Shown: one piece after another, positions 60,350 through 64,000 of the stretch
Layout of the letters: every line of letters starts with the position of its first letter
Position numbering within the stretch: position 1 is the stretch's first letter
Origin: Cristatella mucedo
Taxonomy: Eukaryota; Bryozoa; Phylactolaemata; Cristatellidae
Length of the DNA stretch: 64,000 nt
Assembly (NCBI GenBank): GCA_009760855.2
Contig: WPIO01000020.1
Span: 124,001 to 188,000, forward strand
Reading direction: 5' to 3'
Position numbers and translations under genes: made by a program
The notes under the pieces: generated by a model
Databases searched by the model: none
What the model saw: the letters and a program-made list of their open reading frames with translations, nothing else
What the model was told of the DNA's origin: nothing

Positions 60350-60612
60350 ACATGTTTGATCCGCTGGCCGAGTGGGGCGCGCCTCAGCATCTGCCGTCTC
60401 CGCCATCACCGACTCCTCAGCAGTCGGAAACTGCTGTGGCCGATGCACCCGCCTCGGCTGTCAACACGAACGGCGATGCAGGCGACGGGAGCAAGCCAGC
60501 AGCCGCTGCCACCAAGGCCGCCGCCAAGCCCCAGAAGACCGATGGCAACGCTGGACACAAGGGGGCGCAGAGCAAGAGCACGCCCACGAAAAAGCAGCCT
60601 GCCGCTAAGCAG
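60350..60612 (+). CDS. MAP1: MAP1/futsch, exon 5
   Basis: Starts after acceptor acagccaggcag in phase 1 and encodes DMFDPLAEWGAPQHLPSPPS, then a Gln/Ala/Lys-rich stretch ending KKQPAAKQ. The DP..EWG.P..LPSP segment precedes the light chain, and the Lys/Ala/Pro-rich part looks like a basic, probably microtubule-binding, linker. Donor AAGCAG/gtcgtt is weak but gives phase 0, which fits exon 6. If the 187-bp intron is kept, the frame shifts and stays open to 61218 with an unrelated Arg-rich end. Confidence 0.8.
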
Positions 60613-60799
60613 GTCGTTAAACGAGCTCGCTTCTCGGCTCGTTTGCCGCTGCCGCGCACGCGTCGTGCGCAAAGCCCCTCACAGGGCTGCGCGCCTCCAT
60701 CGTGCGCAGGCCCCCCCCCCCCCCCCCCGCAGCGCTGCGCGCCTGCTAGCACGGCGTTCGAGCAGCGCACTTTCATCGGGCGTCTCTCTCGGCATTTAG
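60613..60799 (+). other. MAP1 intron 5 with C run
   Basis: A 187-bp intron with a run of about 19 C at 60710-60728. It remains open in the exon 5 frame. Confidence 0.75.
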
Positions 60800-61873
60800 G
60801 TGAACGGAGCCGACGGAGCAAGCAAGGCTGCCGGCGATGCAGCGTCCAAAGCCAAAGGCTCTGCGCCCGCAAAGCCGACGTCAGCTCCTGCGTCGGCCAA
60901 AGCTCGACCTGCCGCTGCCGGCAGCGGCAAGGCTGGGTCTCCGGCCATCGCCGCCACCTCTGCGGCAGAGAAGCCCGGAAGCGCCGCTGCTGCCAAGCCC
61001 AAGTCGGCCCCGCCGACGGCGAGGGCACCGAAAACGGCTCCCGCAGCGCCCGCCACGGCTCGCTCTGCCGGCGAGCCCGAGGCTGCGGCGAGCGGCAAGG
61101 GGCCCGCCGAGACCGGCGGCAAGAAGGCCCCGACGAAGGCGGCCGCTCCGTCGCTCCGCCCCGGCACTGCACCGCCGGCAGCACGAGCGTCCAAGGCCGG
61201 CTCCCAGGAGCCTGCTAAGGGAGCGGCTCTGTTCTCCGGTCCCAAGAGCGGCAGCGCCGCCGAGCAGGCCAAGGCCGACGCTGCAGCTGCCACACCCGCT
61301 GCGGCAGTGAAGAAGCCCAAGCCGGCGGCCGCTGCTGCAGCCCCGGCGCCCTCGGCGGCCACCGCTGTTAAGGCAGCAGCAGCAGCGCCCGCCGCTAAGC
61401 CGGCGGCCGCCGCAGCCACCGCCGCTCCCAAGGCCGCCTCGGCTGCCGGAAGCAAGCACACGACGGCGAGTGCCAAAGGCGGGCACGCTGCTGCCACGGC
61501 GGCTGCTGCTGCTGTGGTGCCTTTCTGCGTCGACCTCGCCTACTTGCCGCATCACCTGGGCACCGGCGCCGCCGACTTCTTCCGGCACGTGCAGTCGCGC
61601 TACTATGTGCTGAGCGGTGCGCACACGCTGGCAGCCGCCGACATCCTCGACGGGCTGCTGGCCGCCAAGGAGCACTGGGGAGGCGACGGCGGACGGAGTG
61701 CTGCGGTCACGGTCATACCCATCCACGACTCCGACTCGCTCCTCCACTGGCAGGCGCTGAACCGCGACCGCGCGGCCGCGCTGAACGTCGACGTGGCGCC
61801 AGCAGCTAGCCGTGCCATCATACACCTGCAGGACGACGAGGGTGCGTTCCACGCTTACCGGCAGGAGTTCTGA
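60800..61873 (+). CDS. MAP1: MAP1/futsch, last exon (light chain)
   Basis: Phase 0 entry after acceptor tcggcatttag. The first 230 residues are Lys/Ala/Pro-rich (KAAGDAASKAKGSAPAKPTS and similar), a basic linker. The last 125 residues are the conserved MAP1 light-chain C-terminus: VPFCVDLAYLPHHLG, FFRHVQSRYYVLSGAHTL, ILDGLLAAKEHWGGDGG, VTVIPIHDSDSLLHW, and then a hydrophobic stretch to QEF and a TGA stop at 61871. This domain binds actin and associates with the heavy chain in known MAP1 proteins. The five clear exons plus the candidate exon sum to 5,310 bp with the stop, in frame throughout. Long frames on the minus strand here are GC shadows. Confidence 0.93.
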   Translation: MNGADGASKAAGDAASKAKGSAPAKPTSAPASAKARPAAAGSGKAGSPAIAATSAAEKPGSAAAAKPKSAPPTARAPKTAPAAPATARSAGEPEAAASGKGPAETGGKKAPTKAAAPSLRPGTAPPAARASKAGSQEPAKGAALFSGPKSGSAAEQAKADAAAATPAAAVKKPKPAAAAAAPAPSAATAVKAAAAAPAAKPAAAAATAAPKAASAAGSKHTTASAKGGHAAATAAAAAVVPFCVDLAYLPHHLGTGAADFFRHVQSRYYVLSGAHTLAAADILDGLLAAKEHWGGDGGRSAAVTVIPIHDSDSLLHWQALNRDRAAALNVDVAPAASRAIIHLQDDEGAFHAYRQEF

Positions 61874-62690
61874 GCTAGGGGGCGGCGACGCCGCTGCCGT
61901 GACGAAGCCACGCCGTCTGCACAGTGGCCTTCATGAGTCGCGGCGCACGAGCCAAGTGTCGAACTTCTGTGTCCTCTGTCGCCTCGTGTTACTGCTGCTG
62001 CTGCTCCACCCATTCGTCTGTCTGCTGCACCGCGTGCCGTGCATCTGCACGTGCGATCGCTCGCGCACATTAGCAGCCGCTGCCTGCCAGCTCTTGGCGT
62101 TGTGTGGCAGCTGCGTCCGGTGCCCACCTCTTCACCAGCGCTTACCAACGAAAACGGCGAGGCAACGTCTGCATGCTCGCTGCGGTGCCGACATCCGGCG
62201 CCGCAGCGAAACGTGCCGTTGGTTTGAGCACCCACCACCCATCGTCGGTCGGCTGCAGCACGGCTGGGCAGCACGAGCTTTTTTCCCTTTTTTGCCGCGC
62301 TGCTGCTGCACTGGTGTGGCTGGCGCCTGCGTCTGCTATTCCTGCTTGAATGCTCGCGGAGCACCGATGCTTGTCGTCTGCTGAGGAAGGGCAAGCGAGC
62401 GCTAGGTTGCACCTCGGAGGCTTTTCAGAATTAAGTCGCGTGTAGACACACGCACGGCTGGGTGGGCTCTACAGCTGAGCAACCGTCGGCGCATGCGGCA
62501 GTCTTGTTTGTCTCGTCTGTGAGCCTCTGTGCTGTCTCTGAGAAGTGACTTTAATCCTCTTAGTTAACCTGTGACTTTTGTCGGCACATGGAAAAAAAGA
62601 GAAATCCGCTCGTGATGCTTTCCGTGTACGATGTTTATAATTGTGATAGTGGCCGTGTAGAAATAAAGTCAACTTGTGATTCAGACTATA
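61874..62690 (+). other. MAP1 3' UTR
   Basis: Follows the stop codon. Inferred as 3' UTR from position and the AATAAA at its end. It has CTGCTG-rich stretches. Open frames inside it on either strand lack recognisable domains. Confidence 0.6.
62662..62667 (+). terminator. Polyadenylation signal of MAP1
   Basis: AATAAA about 790 bp after the stop codon, followed by a T- and GT-rich stretch (TTGTGATTCAGACTATATTT then TTTGTCACTG). Earlier AATAAA hexamers are not seen between the stop and this point. Confidence 0.6.
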
Positions 62691-63780
62691 TTTCTTTGTC
62701 ACTGCCTCCAAGCACTTCGTGGGCGAGTGGCTGGTCTGTTTTTGTTGGCAGTGCTCAACCAAGGTCGGCTAGCCACTTAAACGACTGGAAATCTTCGCGT
62801 TTTGGCAAACGTAGTGGTATTCCTCAAATTTCGCGACGTGCGAAGGCTAATTTCCTGGGTGCAGTTGAACCGACATGTGACGAAAAGCATGGTTGATCGC
62901 TCGCCTTACGTGCGGCTTAAGCTTCGACTCCTGCCTGTAGGAGATTGCTGAAGGCCTTGTTTTCTCGAGCGCCTTCACATTTATCGGTGCTTCGGCCTTC
63001 AGCAATCACCGTTTTCATCAGCTACGAGAGCTCACTGCCTGCTTACTACGGCCGAGTCATAGAGCTTAGCCATATTAGCCATATTGCCGACTTTCTAGCT
63101 TTAATTAGTAGAGATGACAATGTGCCACGTTCCCGTGGCCAGCTGAGTGTAAACATCTGATGGATTGAGAACTATTGCTGGAGATAGGTAGAGATAGAGG
63201 TGGGTACTTAAGCGAGCTAGAATGAGGTAGCTCCTGCGAGAGACACGAGTGAGTTATTTTTATGGGAGTGAGTTAGCCAGTGGGTGTTGGCGAAAACACA
63301 CTGCCATAGCACGATCAATGGCTCCTATTTCGCACTACTCTTTGTCGCAGGCTATAACGCTGAGAAATCGTACGACAGCTATTTTGCATGGATAATGACT
63401 AAAATGACCGATACCAATCAGGATGCAGCCGTCCGGCGTCGAATCGATGTGCCATGTTCTCCAGGTTGGCGTATATGTGTTCAGCTACAGAACTGCGAAA
63501 GTAAGTGGGTGTCGTTAAGGCAACCAATGCCTCCTCATAATTTGAGCTAGCGTAGACAGAAAGGCACTCAGAGTATCCTTTATTAATGCTGAGGCTAAAG
63601 TTTAAATTTTACTTATAATTTTGAAACCTTTGACTCTTTATCTGTTTTCTTGTTCGTAGTTTTATTATTTTATATGCGTAGTGATGTAAGACCAAAAGCA
63701 TCCCCAAAGGAAACTGGAAAGCTCTTGATTCCATTCCATAACGAACTCTGAAAAACCACGAGAAATATACGATTGCTGAA
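62691..63780. other. Intergenic sequence, nothing recognised
   Basis: Short frames only. Two small inverted or repeated stretches at 62940-63005 (CCTTCAGCAATC and its complement GATTGCTGAAGG) could form a hairpin. Confidence 0.5.
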
Positions 63781-64000
63781 CTTCGGCATCTCGAATTAAT
63801 AGTACATGGTCACTTTTCTGGCCATACGCTTAGGATTTCTTATGAATAGTTAGGTTGTATCCTCGTTAAAATAGAAATCGACCAGCATCCAGGACCGAAT
63901 GTTTGCCAAGTAGATGTTTAGTCGATCAGTCCCCCGGAGTTAATTCTTAGGCCTTGCAAGACTAAGTATAGCTGGGTGTCATCGACATAGCACCGATAGA
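63780..64000 (-). pseudogene. Third LINE type, reverse transcriptase fragment at window edge
   Basis: On the minus strand the frame reads RCYVDDTQLYLVLQGLRINS, containing the YVDD catalytic box of a non-LTR reverse transcriptase. After a frame change it reads FNEDTT, a stop, then LFIRNPKRMARK, the block that follows in CR1-type elements (compare [19 protein letters not shown] in family II). It differs from families I and II (YVDD, NEDTT), so it is a separate lineage. It continues past the right edge. Confidence 0.75.

Noticed and set aside
60881-61852. Minus-strand 323-codon Gly/Arg/Cys-rich frame
   Set aside because: Shadow of the Ala/Lys/Pro-rich MAP1 light-chain exon.
62588-62896. 102-codon frame after MAP1
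   Set aside because: It spans the polyadenylation signal, has no domain, and normal base composition for non-coding sequence.

Overview
This is metazoan nuclear DNA, almost certainly from a bilaterian invertebrate; the species cannot be told from the sequence. Evidence: coding regions broken by GT-AG introns, long dinucleotide microsatellites, several families of non-LTR retrotransposon (CR1/L2-type reverse transcriptase with YADD/YVDD boxes), tRNA-like SINEs, and one decayed Tc1-type DNA transposon. There are no operons, phage or CRISPR arrays.

Two cellular genes can be supported, and they lie head to head. On the minus strand, from about 41.6 kb leftward past position 1, is the 5' half of a ubiquitin-activating enzyme E1 (UBA1-like). 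Seven exons were found: 41556-41635, 31084-31178, 29151-29179, 22144-22255, 15388-15477, 8943-9065 and 8674-8797. They encode the N-terminus, the GxGGxG nucleotide-binding segment of the first adenylation domain, and the first catalytic-cysteine half-domain. One exon, between 29151 and 22255, was not located, and the catalytic half should lie further left or outside the window. On the plus strand, 44471-61873, is a MAP1/futsch microtubule-associated protein gene. Five exons are clear and one short second exon is a candidate. Together they encode about 1,770 residues: an N-terminal MAP1 heavy-chain domain, a long Ala/Pro/Ser then Asp/Glu-rich middle, and the conserved light-chain C-terminus. 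A polyadenylation signal follows at 62662. The 2.8 kb between the two start codons is GC-rich and carries a roughly 235-bp (GA)n tract.

Nearly everything else is repeat sequence in the introns. LINE family I (tail of AAT units) and LINE family II (tail of ATTAC/ATAC-like units) form a cluster at 9.6-15.3 kb, a nested pair at 17.2-20.1 kb, and scattered copies at 34-43, 46 and 58-59 kb. Two SINE families (A and B) are present in many copies on both strands. The end of SINE A resembles the end of LINE I, suggesting that LINE I moves it. Several microsatellites begin exactly at LINE or SINE tails.

I found no convincing new multi-gene system. The most informative signals are the head-to-head E1/MAP1 pair, the SINE-LINE tail sharing, the tail-to-tail LINE insertions at AAT repeats, and possible truncated MAP1 products from intron retention.
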